DNA of 47,405 nucleotides, from positions 1 through 47,405 of the forward strand of contig DAOOGR010000008.1 of NCBI GenBank assembly GCA_035415815.1, read 5' to 3'. Position 1 is the first letter of the stretch. The number at the start of each line of letters is the position of its first letter. The notes beneath the pieces are model-generated. The model was not told the origin of the DNA and did no database searches. It was given only the letters and a program-made list of their open reading frames with translations. The translations under genes and the position numbers were made by a program. This DNA is from Rectinema sp003452735. Lineage in GTDB: Bacteria; Spirochaetota; Spirochaetia; Treponematales; Rectinemataceae. Of the stretch, positions 8,097-15,092 are shown piece after piece.

Positions 8097-8534
8097 TCAG
8101 TATTTTCCTTCGCTAGATACAATATCGTCCATTCTCCTCAATCTCCGCGAAAGGTCGCGCGCAAGATTCATTATCATCATAGAGAAGGCCTTGAGATCGA
8201 GTTTGAAGATATCGTAGAGGGCGCGATTAGAGATAGTCACGGTTTCAAGAGCAGTGGTGGCGCGCACAGTGGCGATGCTCGGCATGATATCGAGAAGCTC
8301 CATCTCGCCGAAGGTTTGCCCCTCTTTGAGATGAGCTATTACAAGCCCCTTTTTTATTATTTCAACTTCACCGCTCAGAATAAAATAGATCTTATCGTTG
8401 GGCTGCCCTTCCACTTGCGGACATTCTCCAGCTTCGAAATGCTCTGTGCCAAGCAGAGGCTTGATCGTTTCGATCTGTTCGGGACTGATGCCCCCAAAAA
8501 GCGAGTATTTTTGAAGCTGGTCGACTTCGATCAT
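8097..8534 (-). CDS. Cyclic-nucleotide-binding-domain protein, degenerate ligand site
   Basis: This 145-residue protein is a single CRP/cNMP-type beta barrel with no DNA-binding domain. The beta-roll glycines are present (FILSGEVEI) and the phosphate-binding cassette begins FGEMELLD (about 75-82). The Arg that normally contacts the cyclic phosphate (PRxAT) is missing; the protein reads MPSIAT at 84-89. It may be a structural or protein-binding domain rather than a cAMP/cGMP sensor. ATG 8534 is chosen for AAGGAAG 5 nt upstream; a TTG at 8549 is unlikely. It follows the ABC permease gene by 31 nt on the same strand and may be its last operon member. Confidence 0.82.
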   Translation of the reverse strand: MIEVDQLQKYSLFGGISPEQIETIKPLLGTEHFEAGECPQVEGQPNDKIYFILSGEVEIIKKGLVIAHLKEGQTFGEMELLDIMPSIATVRATTALETVTISNRALYDIFKLDLKAFSMMIMNLARDLSRRLRRMDDIVSSEGKY

Positions 8535-8565
8535 TTTTGCTTCCTTCAAGATTATTATGCCCTTC

Positions 8566-9519
8566 TCAACGTTCCCCTGATTCGTAGATCTGTCCGGCTG
8601 CCTTGGGTCCTACCGATTTGCCTGCAAAGAATAGAAGGGCGATGATGGTGAGCAAATAGGGCAGAATATAAAAGAATTCTCCTGGGAGCCCTGAAAGCAG
8701 CGGAATATCCTTCGCATAAAAAGATAGGGCTGTAGAAAACCCGAAAAAGAATCCGGCGCCGAGCACTCCGAAGGGATTCCATCTACCGAATACCAGCGAA
8801 GCAAGGGAAATAAAGCCTGTGCCATGAATAGACACAAGGGTATACTGGATATCCGCCGTCAGCACCATTACGGCTCCGCCGAGTCCACCCAGGGCTCCTG
8901 AAACCAGAACGCCGAAATAGCGCATTTTGGAAACATTGATACCCATGCTCGCGGCTGCTTGAGGATGCTCGCCGCAAGCTCTCATGCGAAGGCCGAGTGG
9001 TGTCTTGTACACCACAAACCATGTCAGCAGCACCATGGCAATGGCAATGTAAAATGTAGGGTACACCTGATCGAAAAACATCCTCCCAAGCACAGGAATC
9101 TTGCTCAATCCTGGGACGCTCAACTTCTTTATGCCATAAGAAAATGCGCGAGTCCTCTGTTGATGGAAAATGATCTGGCAGAGGTAGACCGTAAGCCCTC
9201 CGGCTAAAATATTGAGGGCTGTACCTGAAATGACTTGATCGGCCTTGAGATTGATGCTCGCAACAGCATGGAGCAGACTGAAGACTATTCCAGCAAGGAG
9301 TCCTCCAAGTAGGCCAATCCATGCCGCCGCAGGAGTCGAATTCTCCAAGAGAACTGTTATCGTTGCGCCAGTAAAGGCGCCTACCATCATTATTCCTTCC
9401 AAGGCAATGTTGACGATACCCGATCGTTCGCTGAAGAGTCCCCCAAGGGCTGTCAAGATAATTGGCGCCGAAAACATAAGCGCAATAGGAAACATCTGAA
9501 GAAAGATCTCGAAGGTCAT
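8566..9519 (-). CDS. Nucleoside ABC transporter permease, second subunit
   Basis: This 317-residue integral membrane protein is of the BPD_transp_2 class (YufQ/NupQ-like). It has eight or more hydrophobic segments and the family stretch SGIVNIALEGIMMVGAF near residue 33, with TPLGLRMRACGEHPQAA before a glycine-rich segment (ALGGLGGAVM). It forms the heterodimeric channel with the permease encoded just upstream. Its ATG overlaps the previous stop as ATGA, indicating translational coupling. Context with a BMP binding protein points to purine nucleoside uptake; substrate is inferred. Confidence 0.9.
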   Translation of the reverse strand: MTFEIFLQMFPIALMFSAPIILTALGGLFSERSGIVNIALEGIMMVGAFTGATITVLLENSTPAAAWIGLLGGLLAGIVFSLLHAVASINLKADQVISGTALNILAGGLTVYLCQIIFHQQRTRAFSYGIKKLSVPGLSKIPVLGRMFFDQVYPTFYIAIAMVLLTWFVVYKTPLGLRMRACGEHPQAAASMGINVSKMRYFGVLVSGALGGLGGAVMVLTADIQYTLVSIHGTGFISLASLVFGRWNPFGVLGAGFFFGFSTALSFYAKDIPLLSGLPGEFFYILPYLLTIIALLFFAGKSVGPKAAGQIYESGER

Positions 9520-10610
9520 ACGCGTTCCCCTTCCGTTGTAGGCACCTGCTTTCGCTCGAATTTATCGAGCACCATTTTGATGCCATATTTCATTGCAACG
9601 AATAGCACAATCGAGGCCTGAATTATTCCAGCTATCTCTCTGGGTATGCCTTGAGACTGCATTAGAGGCTGGGCAGCCTTGAGCCCACCGAACAAAAGAC
9701 CTGCAAGCAAGATTCCGGTTGCCTCACTCCCTCCGACCAGAGCCACGGCGATTCCATCGAAACCATAGCCTTCCGCCGCCTGAATTACGCGGCCAAAATT
9801 GAAAGTTCCTACAGTGATAACCCCACCCGCAAGACCGGCAAAAGCGCCTGCGATCGCCATAGATGCTATGATATTTCGGTTTACTTTCATGCCAGCATAG
9901 CGAGCCGCATCCTTATTGTAGCCCACGGCACGCAATGAAAAACCAAAGGTAGTCTTATTTATGATAAAAGAAAATATCAGAACCGCAATTAGAACTGGAA
10001 TGAAACCCCAATTGAGCCGAGAGTTTCGAGTTATGCTTTCTAGGAATGGCGACTTTAGAAGAGCGGTTTCGGGGAAGGGCGCGGTCTTTACCCTATCCAC
10101 ACTTCCAAAAATGTTAAGAATTACATAATTATTGAAATGCAGAGCAATGTAATTCATCATTATGGTAACGACGACTTCGTGCACGTTGTATCGCGCCTTC
10201 AAAAAGCCAGGAATGGCACCCCAAAGCGCTCCGCCCGCAATAGCCGCCAACAACACAAGTGGCAGGTGAATCGCCTTCGGTGCTTGCACGAGAAGCGCAA
10301 CTGCTGTAGCCGAGATCGAGCCTATCATCAGCTGGCCTTCGGCGCCGATGCTAAAGAGGCCAGTACGCGAAGCAAAGGCAAAAGATAAACCCGTGAGAAT
10401 AATCGGCATTGCCTGGATTATGAATTCACCAATATAGCGAGTGTTGATCGGTTGTCCATTTATTATGTCTATGCCTGAGAATCCCTTTATTATGGCAGCA
10501 TACATAGAAATTGGAGAACGACCAGTTAGTATGACGATCAACGAACCCAGCAAGAATCCAAGTAGCACAGCAATAAGCGGAAGCACTATCTTTTCTTTTC
10601 GAGTAGACAT
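9516..10610 (-). CDS. Nucleoside ABC transporter permease, first subunit
   Basis: At 364 residues this is the larger YufP/NupP-like BPD_transp_2 permease. The N-terminus is basic (MSTRKEKIVLP), then multiple membrane spans. The family hallmark RTGLFSIGAEGQLMIGS is near residue 82, and the cytoplasmic coupling region FGFSLRAVGYNKDAARYAG is near 230. GGAAGGGAGGAAGACCG upstream gives a strong Shine-Dalgarno. It starts 18 nt after the ATPase gene and overlaps the next permease by 4 nt. It acts in the inner membrane with the ATPase and BMP protein. Confidence 0.9.
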   Translation of the reverse strand: MSTRKEKIVLPLIAVLLGFLLGSLIVILTGRSPISMYAAIIKGFSGIDIINGQPINTRYIGEFIIQAMPIILTGLSFAFASRTGLFSIGAEGQLMIGSISATAVALLVQAPKAIHLPLVLLAAIAGGALWGAIPGFLKARYNVHEVVVTIMMNYIALHFNNYVILNIFGSVDRVKTAPFPETALLKSPFLESITRNSRLNWGFIPVLIAVLIFSFIINKTTFGFSLRAVGYNKDAARYAGMKVNRNIIASMAIAGAFAGLAGGVITVGTFNFGRVIQAAEGYGFDGIAVALVGGSEATGILLAGLLFGGLKAAQPLMQSQGIPREIAGIIQASIVLFVAMKYGIKMVLDKFERKQVPTTEGERV

Positions 10611-10628
10611 CGGTCTTCCTCCCTTCCC

Positions 10629-12185
10629 TTAGACATGCGCTGGTTCTCGGCCTGTCTGGGCGGCTTCCTGTGCTTTGTGAAGTGCCCCTGACATCATAAG
10701 ACCGAGTTCGTTCTCATTGGTCTCAGCTGCATCGACGATGCCGACGATCTCTCCATTGTAGATAACAGCGATGCGATCAGAGAGATCCATGATCTCATCG
10801 AGCTCGAGAGAGACCAAGAGAATAGCTTTGTTTTTATCGCGTTCTCCAATGATACGCTTGTGTATATATTCGATCGCCCCTACATCGAGGCCTCTTGTCG
10901 GTTGAACCACGATAAATACATCGGGCGAACGGTCGATTTCGCGAGCCACAATGGCTTTCTGCTGGTTTCCTCCAGACATAGCTCGAGCTGGCGTAATGGC
11001 TCCCTGCCCGGAACGCACGTCGAATTCCTTGATGAGCCTTTGTGCATTCTCCAGAATTGCTTTTTTGTTCAGTATTCCCCAATGCGCGAAAGGCTCTTTG
11101 TAGTAATTGTGAATTATGAAATTCTCGCCCAAAGTGAAGTCTAGGACGAGCCCATGCTTCTGGCGATCTTCTGGAATATGCCCAAGGCCAAGATCAGACC
11201 TTTCCTTTATGGAAAGGTGAGTGATATCGATATCTCGAAGGAAAATCCTGCCCGATTCTACCTTAGTCAAACCAGTTATCGCTTGAACGAGCTCTGTCTG
11301 ACCATTGCCATCTATACCACAGAGGCCGAGGATTTCGCCGGCGCGCACCGAGAGCGATAGATTCTTGACGCCAAGCACACCTTTTTGATTCTTCACATTG
11401 AGCCCTTCGACGCGCAGAAGTACATCGCCGGGCTTTGCTAAAGTTTTCTGTACATGAAAGCTGACCTGACGGCCGACCATCATCTCGGCCATTCTCTCTT
11501 CATCCGTGTCTGCAACGGGAACGGTACCTACAAGCTTCCCTCTTCTCAGAACCGAGCATACATCGGCGACTTCTTTTATCTCTTTGAGTTTGTGAGTGAT
11601 AAGGAGGATGGTTTTGCCTTCTTCGACCAATCGCCTCATTATCTGCATGAGCTCGTGAATTTCCTGCGGAGTAAGAACCGCGGTAGGCTCGTCGAAGATT
11701 AGGATTTCGGCATCCCGATAGAGCATTTTGAGTATTTCCACGCGCTGCTGCATACTCACCGAGATTTCTTCTATCTTAGATCTCGGATCGACTGCGAGGC
11801 CATAGAGCTTCGAGATGTCTTCGACTTTTTGCTCTGCTGTGCGCATGTCGACAAGAAGGCCTTTTCTAGGCTCCATGCCGAGTATTATGTTTTCTGTCAC
11901 GGTAAAGTTATGAACTAGCTTGAAATGCTGGTGAACCATACCTATACCGAGAGCGGTCGCAACATTGGGGTCGCTTACCTTTACCTCTTTGCCGCGAATA
12001 CGGATCGTTCCTGCATCGGGCTGATATAGCCCAAAAAGGATGCTCATCAGTGTAGACTTCCCAGCACCATTCTCTCCCAGAAGTGCATGAATCGAGCGCT
12101 CTTCGACCTGAAGCGTGATATCGTCATTTGCTCTGATTCCGGGGAAATCCTTGGTGATATGAAGCATCTCTACGATGTTAGACAC
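10629..12185 (-). CDS. Nucleoside ABC transporter ATPase with two nucleotide-binding domains
   Basis: This 518-residue tandem ATPase is of the YufO/RbsA type. Domain 1 has Walker A GENGAGKST (near 36), the noncanonical signature SVSMQQRVEIL and Walker B ILIFDEPTAVL. Domain 2 has a degenerate Walker A (CGIDGNGQTE), a proper signature MSGGNQQKA and Walker B VFIVVQPTRGLD. This asymmetry is normal for the family: one site is catalytic. It energises import through the two downstream permeases. AGGTG 7 nt before ATG is the ribosome-binding site. It is separated from the BMP gene by a terminator and has its own extended -10 promoter with an inverted repeat. Confidence 0.93.
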   Translation of the reverse strand: MSNIVEMLHITKDFPGIRANDDITLQVEERSIHALLGENGAGKSTLMSILFGLYQPDAGTIRIRGKEVKVSDPNVATALGIGMVHQHFKLVHNFTVTENIILGMEPRKGLLVDMRTAEQKVEDISKLYGLAVDPRSKIEEISVSMQQRVEILKMLYRDAEILIFDEPTAVLTPQEIHELMQIMRRLVEEGKTILLITHKLKEIKEVADVCSVLRRGKLVGTVPVADTDEERMAEMMVGRQVSFHVQKTLAKPGDVLLRVEGLNVKNQKGVLGVKNLSLSVRAGEILGLCGIDGNGQTELVQAITGLTKVESGRIFLRDIDITHLSIKERSDLGLGHIPEDRQKHGLVLDFTLGENFIIHNYYKEPFAHWGILNKKAILENAQRLIKEFDVRSGQGAITPARAMSGGNQQKAIVAREIDRSPDVFIVVQPTRGLDVGAIEYIHKRIIGERDKNKAILLVSLELDEIMDLSDRIAVIYNGEIVGIVDAAETNENELGLMMSGALHKAQEAAQTGREPAHV

Positions 12186-12216
12186 CTATAAACCCCCTGG
12201 ATTAAGATGAAGTAAG

Positions 12217-12244
12217 ATTATATCACAGCGAGATTATTCTCGCT
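12217..12244 (-). promoter_or_regulatory. Extended -10 promoter and operator-like inverted repeat before the ABC ATPase gene
   Basis: On the minus strand TGATATAAT is an extended -10 (TATAAT at 12217-12222, TGA at 12223-12225). Immediately upstream, in the -10/-35 spacer, is a perfect 7-bp inverted repeat AGCGAGA-TTAT-TCTCGCT (12227-12244). There is no recognisable -35. A repeat in this position suits a repressor or activator site, but this is inference. A weaker TTGGAT-16-TATACT pair lies at 12369-12342. Confidence 0.5.
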
Positions 12245-12420
12245 ATATAAAAAAGAAATACGCTTAGCTATCTTTGCCACAAAATTGTCGTGCACCCAGA
12301 CTAACACAAGTCGTATTCAACTAGGAAATGATAGACAGTTCAGTATATCAGAATATGCAAATCATCCAAAAATCGGTCTTGAAATGGTATTTCTATAGAA
12401 TCGCGATATCTTAAATGCAA

Positions 12421-12449
12421 TAAAAAAGCCCCCTTTTTGGGGGCTTTTG
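12421..12449 (-). terminator. Rho-independent terminator of the BMP gene
   Basis: The stem AAAAGCCCCC/GGGGGCTTTT (12424-12433 with 12439-12448) has a 5-nt loop. On the minus strand the hairpin runs into CTTTTTTA, a good U-tract; on the plus strand the tract is only four T. It lies about 110 nt past the BMP stop, so transport subunits need separate initiation or readthrough. Confidence 0.88.
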
Positions 12450-12461
12450 AAACAATAGAGC

Positions 12462-12538
12462 AGAGGAAGCAATCCGCACAAAGCTGGTTTTTTAAGCATT
12501 TTAGGCTCTAGCAAATTGCTGATTCGGGCGCTTCCTCT
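12462..12538 (-). other. Structured 3' untranslated region downstream of the BMP gene
   Basis: A perfect 9-bp inverted repeat, AGAGGAAGC (12462-12470) with GCTTCCTCT (12530-12538), encloses 59 nt. A further CCG/CGG pairing lies just inside, together with the self-complementary AGCAAATTGCT. The element lies between the BMP stop and the terminator. It could protect the BMP mRNA 3' end or be released as a small RNA. Function is inferred only. Confidence 0.4.
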
Positions 12539-12561
12539 TCTTCCAAAGTCTGCTTTTTAGC

Positions 12562-13566
12562 TTATTTGCCTGGAATCTCCGAGACAACAAGCTTGCCAGA
12601 TGCGATAAGTGCCTCGTATTCCTTGACTTTTGCTATGATGTCAGCGGAGAGGTTTGGATTGTTCTCAGGAAGGCCAACGCCCTTGTTCTTCAAGGAGAAG
12701 ACAAGGACCTGTCCGCCTGGGAATTTGCCTTCCATAGTCATCTTGCTGACTTCATAGGCTGCGACATCGACTCTCTTCATCATCGAGGTAAGGACTGCGG
12801 ATTTGTTACCACTATAGATGCCATCGGCGTATTGATCCTTGTCGACGCCGATTGCCCAGCGGTTATCGCCTTTCTGCTGGCGCTCTTTTGCTTCCTTGAT
12901 AAGTCCGTTACCAGTACCGCCGGCTGCGTGATAGATTATGTAGGCTCCGGCATTATACTGCTTTTGAGCCAAGGCCTGACCTTTATCGGGGGCCGCAAAG
13001 TCACCTGCATAGTCCACGAGGATCTTGCAATCTGGATAGACAGCCTTGACACCCTGCTCGAATCCTGCCTGGAACTTTTCGATTAGCGGGAACTGCATGC
13101 CGCCAATGAATCCAAGGATATTCTTGCCATCAGCCTTGGCTTTGAGAGCCGCTGCCACGCCCACTAGGAAAGAACCTTCATGCTCCGCAAAGGTAGCGGA
13201 TACAACGTTTGGGAGAGAGACGACTGTATCGATGATGAGGAACTTGCGGGTGGGGTAATTCTTTGCGACCTGGGTCATCGCTTGCTCGAACAGGAATCCA
13301 GGGGCGATGATGAGATTGAGGCCTTCATCGGCAAAAGTCGATAGGTTGGGGACATAATCCGCTTCCGCGCTGGACTGCAGATACTTGTAGTTGCCTTTTG
13401 GAAGTTTGTAATCCTGGGCAAAGCGAACAATGCCTTCCCATGTACCCTGGTTAAAGGACCTGTCGTCGATACCACCAACGTCGGTCACGAGCCCCACTTT
13501 GAACTGAGCAAATGCTGGTACCGCGATCATAGCGGTGACGACAAGCACCAAAAGCGCTTTTTTCAT
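12562..13566 (-). CDS. BMP/PnrA-type nucleoside-binding protein, secreted
   Basis: At 334 residues this is a periplasmic binding protein of the BMP (basic membrane protein, PnrA/TmpC) family, which in Treponema pallidum binds purine nucleosides. The signal peptide is about residues 1-20, with cleavage expected after PAFA. There is no lipobox Cys, unlike many spirochaetal homologues. Family landmarks are VGGIDDRSFNQGTWEG, IAPGFLFEQA, FIGGMQFPLIEKFQAGFEQG (near 153) and GVDKDQYA. The strong AAGGAGG site lies 7 nt before ATG. Upstream are a TTGACA promoter, a 5' hairpin and two direct repeats. It probably feeds the ABC permeases encoded downstream. Confidence 0.93.
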   Translation of the reverse strand: MKKALLVLVVTAMIAVPAFAQFKVGLVTDVGGIDDRSFNQGTWEGIVRFAQDYKLPKGNYKYLQSSAEADYVPNLSTFADEGLNLIIAPGFLFEQAMTQVAKNYPTRKFLIIDTVVSLPNVVSATFAEHEGSFLVGVAAALKAKADGKNILGFIGGMQFPLIEKFQAGFEQGVKAVYPDCKILVDYAGDFAAPDKGQALAQKQYNAGAYIIYHAAGGTGNGLIKEAKERQQKGDNRWAIGVDKDQYADGIYSGNKSAVLTSMMKRVDVAAYEVSKMTMEGKFPGGQVLVFSLKNKGVGLPENNPNLSADIIAKVKEYEALIASGKLVVSEIPGK

Positions 13567-13602
13567 GCTTCATCCTCCTTATTATAGGTTCGATGCTATA
13601 TA

Positions 13603-13630
13603 TGCGTAGATTCTATGCCAATCTATCGCA
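13603..13630 (-). promoter_or_regulatory. Hairpin in the 5' untranslated region of the BMP gene
   Basis: TGCG plus TAGATT pair with AATCTA plus CGCA across a 7-nt loop with one bulged base, giving a 10-bp stem in the leader between the predicted start of transcription and the ribosome-binding site. It could stabilise the abundant binding-protein mRNA. Confidence 0.45.
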
Positions 13631-13643
13631 TAAAATCAGATAA

Positions 13644-13672
13644 ATGGTAAAGCCGAGGCAGCGGATTGTCAA
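13644..13672 (-). promoter_or_regulatory. Promoter of the BMP gene
   Basis: TTGACA at 13667-13672, an exact 17 nt spacer, then TACCAT at 13644-13649 (four of six consensus bases). The predicted leader is about 70 nt and contains the 13603-13630 hairpin. Confidence 0.6.
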
Positions 13673-13684
13673 TAACAATTAGCT

Positions 13685-13719
13685 ACCTTTGCAAAGATTT
13701 GTATTACACACCTTTGCAA
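13685..13719 (-). repeat. Two direct repeats upstream of the BMP promoter
   Basis: TTGCAAAGGT occurs at 13710-13719 and 13685-13694 on the minus strand, 25 bp apart, just after the deoC stop and upstream of the -35. The position fits an activator site. No regulator gene is adjacent. Confidence 0.45.
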
Positions 13720-13736
13720 TATGATGGCTATTCCAA

Positions 13737-14420
13737 CTATTTATTCTCTAATGTTTCAGCCTCCCGAATTATTGCCACGCCTGCGGAAGCTCCGATACGC
13801 GAAGCGCCAGCCTCTAGCATTGATACTGCATCCTCATAAGTCTTAATTCCGCCCGAGGCCTTTACATAGGCTCCTTCGCCTATGGTTTTCTTCATAAGGC
13901 TGATGTCTTCTACGGTTGCACCACCGGTGCCAAAGCCGGTGCTGGTCTTGACGAAGGTTGCTCCTGCGGAAATTGCTGCTCTGCATGCGGAAATCTTTTC
14001 CTCCTGTGTCAGATAACAGGTCTCTATTATGGCCTTGACTATGGCTGGTTTAGATGCATGTACAACTGCCGTTATATCGTCCTGAACCGTAGCCCAGTCT
14101 CCGCCTTTGGCTTTGCCAATGTTTATTACCATGTCGATCTCATCGGCTCCCTGGGCAACCGCCAGACGTGCTTCTTCGGCTTTTATGGAACTATCGTTAG
14201 CACCAAGCGGGAAACCAACGACTGTTGCAACGAGAACATCTGAATCTGCGAGCTCTCTTGCACATAGCGGAACCCAATAAGGATTGATACAGACTGCTTT
14301 GAATCCGAACTCCTTTGCTTCTGCACAGAGCGCTTTTATCTGATCTTCGGTTGCGGTAGCCTTGAGAAGCGTATGATCGATAACTTTAGCAAGCATTTGG
14401 CTTGTCCACTTCTTATTCAT
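13737..14420 (-). CDS. deoC: Deoxyribose-phosphate aldolase
   Basis: DeoC cleaves 2-deoxyribose-5-phosphate to glyceraldehyde-3-phosphate and acetaldehyde, completing deoxynucleoside breakdown. At 227 residues it is the usual size. IDHTLL lies at the N-terminus, the Schiff-base lysine is in FVKTSTGF, and ASGGIKT holds the second lysine. GGAGGAAAAGCAAC before ATG is the ribosome-binding site. It sits between the HD-hydrolase gene (36 nt gap) and the BMP nucleoside-binding protein, so imported nucleosides can be used as carbon source. Confidence 0.96.
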   Translation of the reverse strand: MNKKWTSQMLAKVIDHTLLKATATEDQIKALCAEAKEFGFKAVCINPYWVPLCARELADSDVLVATVVGFPLGANDSSIKAEEARLAVAQGADEIDMVINIGKAKGGDWATVQDDITAVVHASKPAIVKAIIETCYLTQEEKISACRAAISAGATFVKTSTGFGTGGATVEDISLMKKTIGEGAYVKASGGIKTYEDAVSMLEAGASRIGASAGVAIIREAETLENK

Positions 14421-14456
14421 GTTGCTTTTCCTCCGCCTTCACAGGCGCTGTCTTTG

Positions 14457-15092
14457 CTATATTTCAATTCTATTTCGCAAATATTCGCGACGCGTCGCCA
14501 CAAGTTCTCTCAATTCCATCAGCATGCGCGCATCCGCGCGTTCAGCGATAGGATAGATGTATTGTTCTGTTTCATCGGTATATCGCCTTACGAATACATC
14601 ATCTGTTACATAACCAAGACTGATCATGTTGGAAATACGATCCGCGCTCTTCAGCACTCTTGCGTGCGGCGTTCCGTAATCGCGAATTCTAATAAGAAAC
14701 TCGGCCTTGTTCTCGACAGGCCTCCTTGTAACTTCGAGGACCAATTTATATACATCTATGGACTCGTCATCGATAGAAAGAATGGAATCCGGATTTGTTT
14801 CCGGAGCGTCTTCTAGTAGATCGTGGATTAGAGAAGCCTTTAAGAGCACGGAATCGATATAACCATAGTCGATTAGGATGGCCATAGTATCCAGTTGGTG
14901 CCTGAACATGTTGCCCCCGCTTCTCCTGGGTTTTCCAATTAGAGATGTAGCAAGCTGAATATACGGCGCCAGATGCATGCGTTTTAGGCGCAACATAGCC
15001 GTCTTATTCATAGTCAGGCGCTCGGCACGAAGCGCAGAATTTAGCCTCATAATAGGAATGTCTACTTGAGGGCTACTCTCATCCGGACTCAT
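14457..15092 (-). CDS. Small HD-domain hydrolase, predicted (p)ppGpp hydrolase (SAH/Mesh1-like)
   Basis: This 211-residue stand-alone HD domain resembles the N-terminal hydrolase of Rel/SpoT. The key residues are in place: His 65 (FRHQLDTM), HDLLED at 90-95 (H90, D91, E94, D95), and ADRISNM (D151, N155). No synthetase, TGS or ACT domain follows. Small alarmone hydrolases with this layout remove pyrophosphate from (p)ppGpp, and some act on NADPH. The ATG overlaps the valS stop as ATGA, so it is translationally coupled to valyl-tRNA synthetase. This context suits a role in amino-acid starvation control. Function is inferred from motifs. Confidence 0.78.
   Translation of the reverse strand: MSPDESSPQVDIPIMRLNSALRAERLTMNKTAMLRLKRMHLAPYIQLATSLIGKPRRSGGNMFRHQLDTMAILIDYGYIDSVLLKASLIHDLLEDAPETNPDSILSIDDESIDVYKLVLEVTRRPVENKAEFLIRIRDYGTPHARVLKSADRISNMISLGYVTDDVFVRRYTDETEQYIYPIAERADARMLMELRELVATRREYLRNRIEI

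Larger units (their letters stand above)
12186..12561. other. Gene-free spacer between BMP gene and ABC ATPase gene (376 bp)
   Basis: No open frame worth calling lies here. Read on the minus strand the spacer holds, in order: a structured 3' region of the BMP gene (12462-12538), a Rho-independent terminator (12421-12449), a weak promoter-like pair (12342-12369), and the extended -10 with inverted repeat (12217-12244) in front of the ATPase gene. About 50 bp around 12290-12340 shows nothing notable. Confidence 0.7.

Noticed and set aside
6942..12288. A 15-bp identical sequence, TTGCCACAAAATTGT, upstream of nagA (6942-6956) and of the ABC ATPase gene (12274-12288).
   Set aside because: About two identical 15-mers are expected by chance in a window this long counting both strands, so the match is not evidence for a shared operator without more copies.
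12186..12561. Purine riboswitch upstream of the nucleoside transporter.
   Set aside because: I see none of the conserved purine-riboswitch core or paired loops; the structures here are a terminator and simple inverted repeats.
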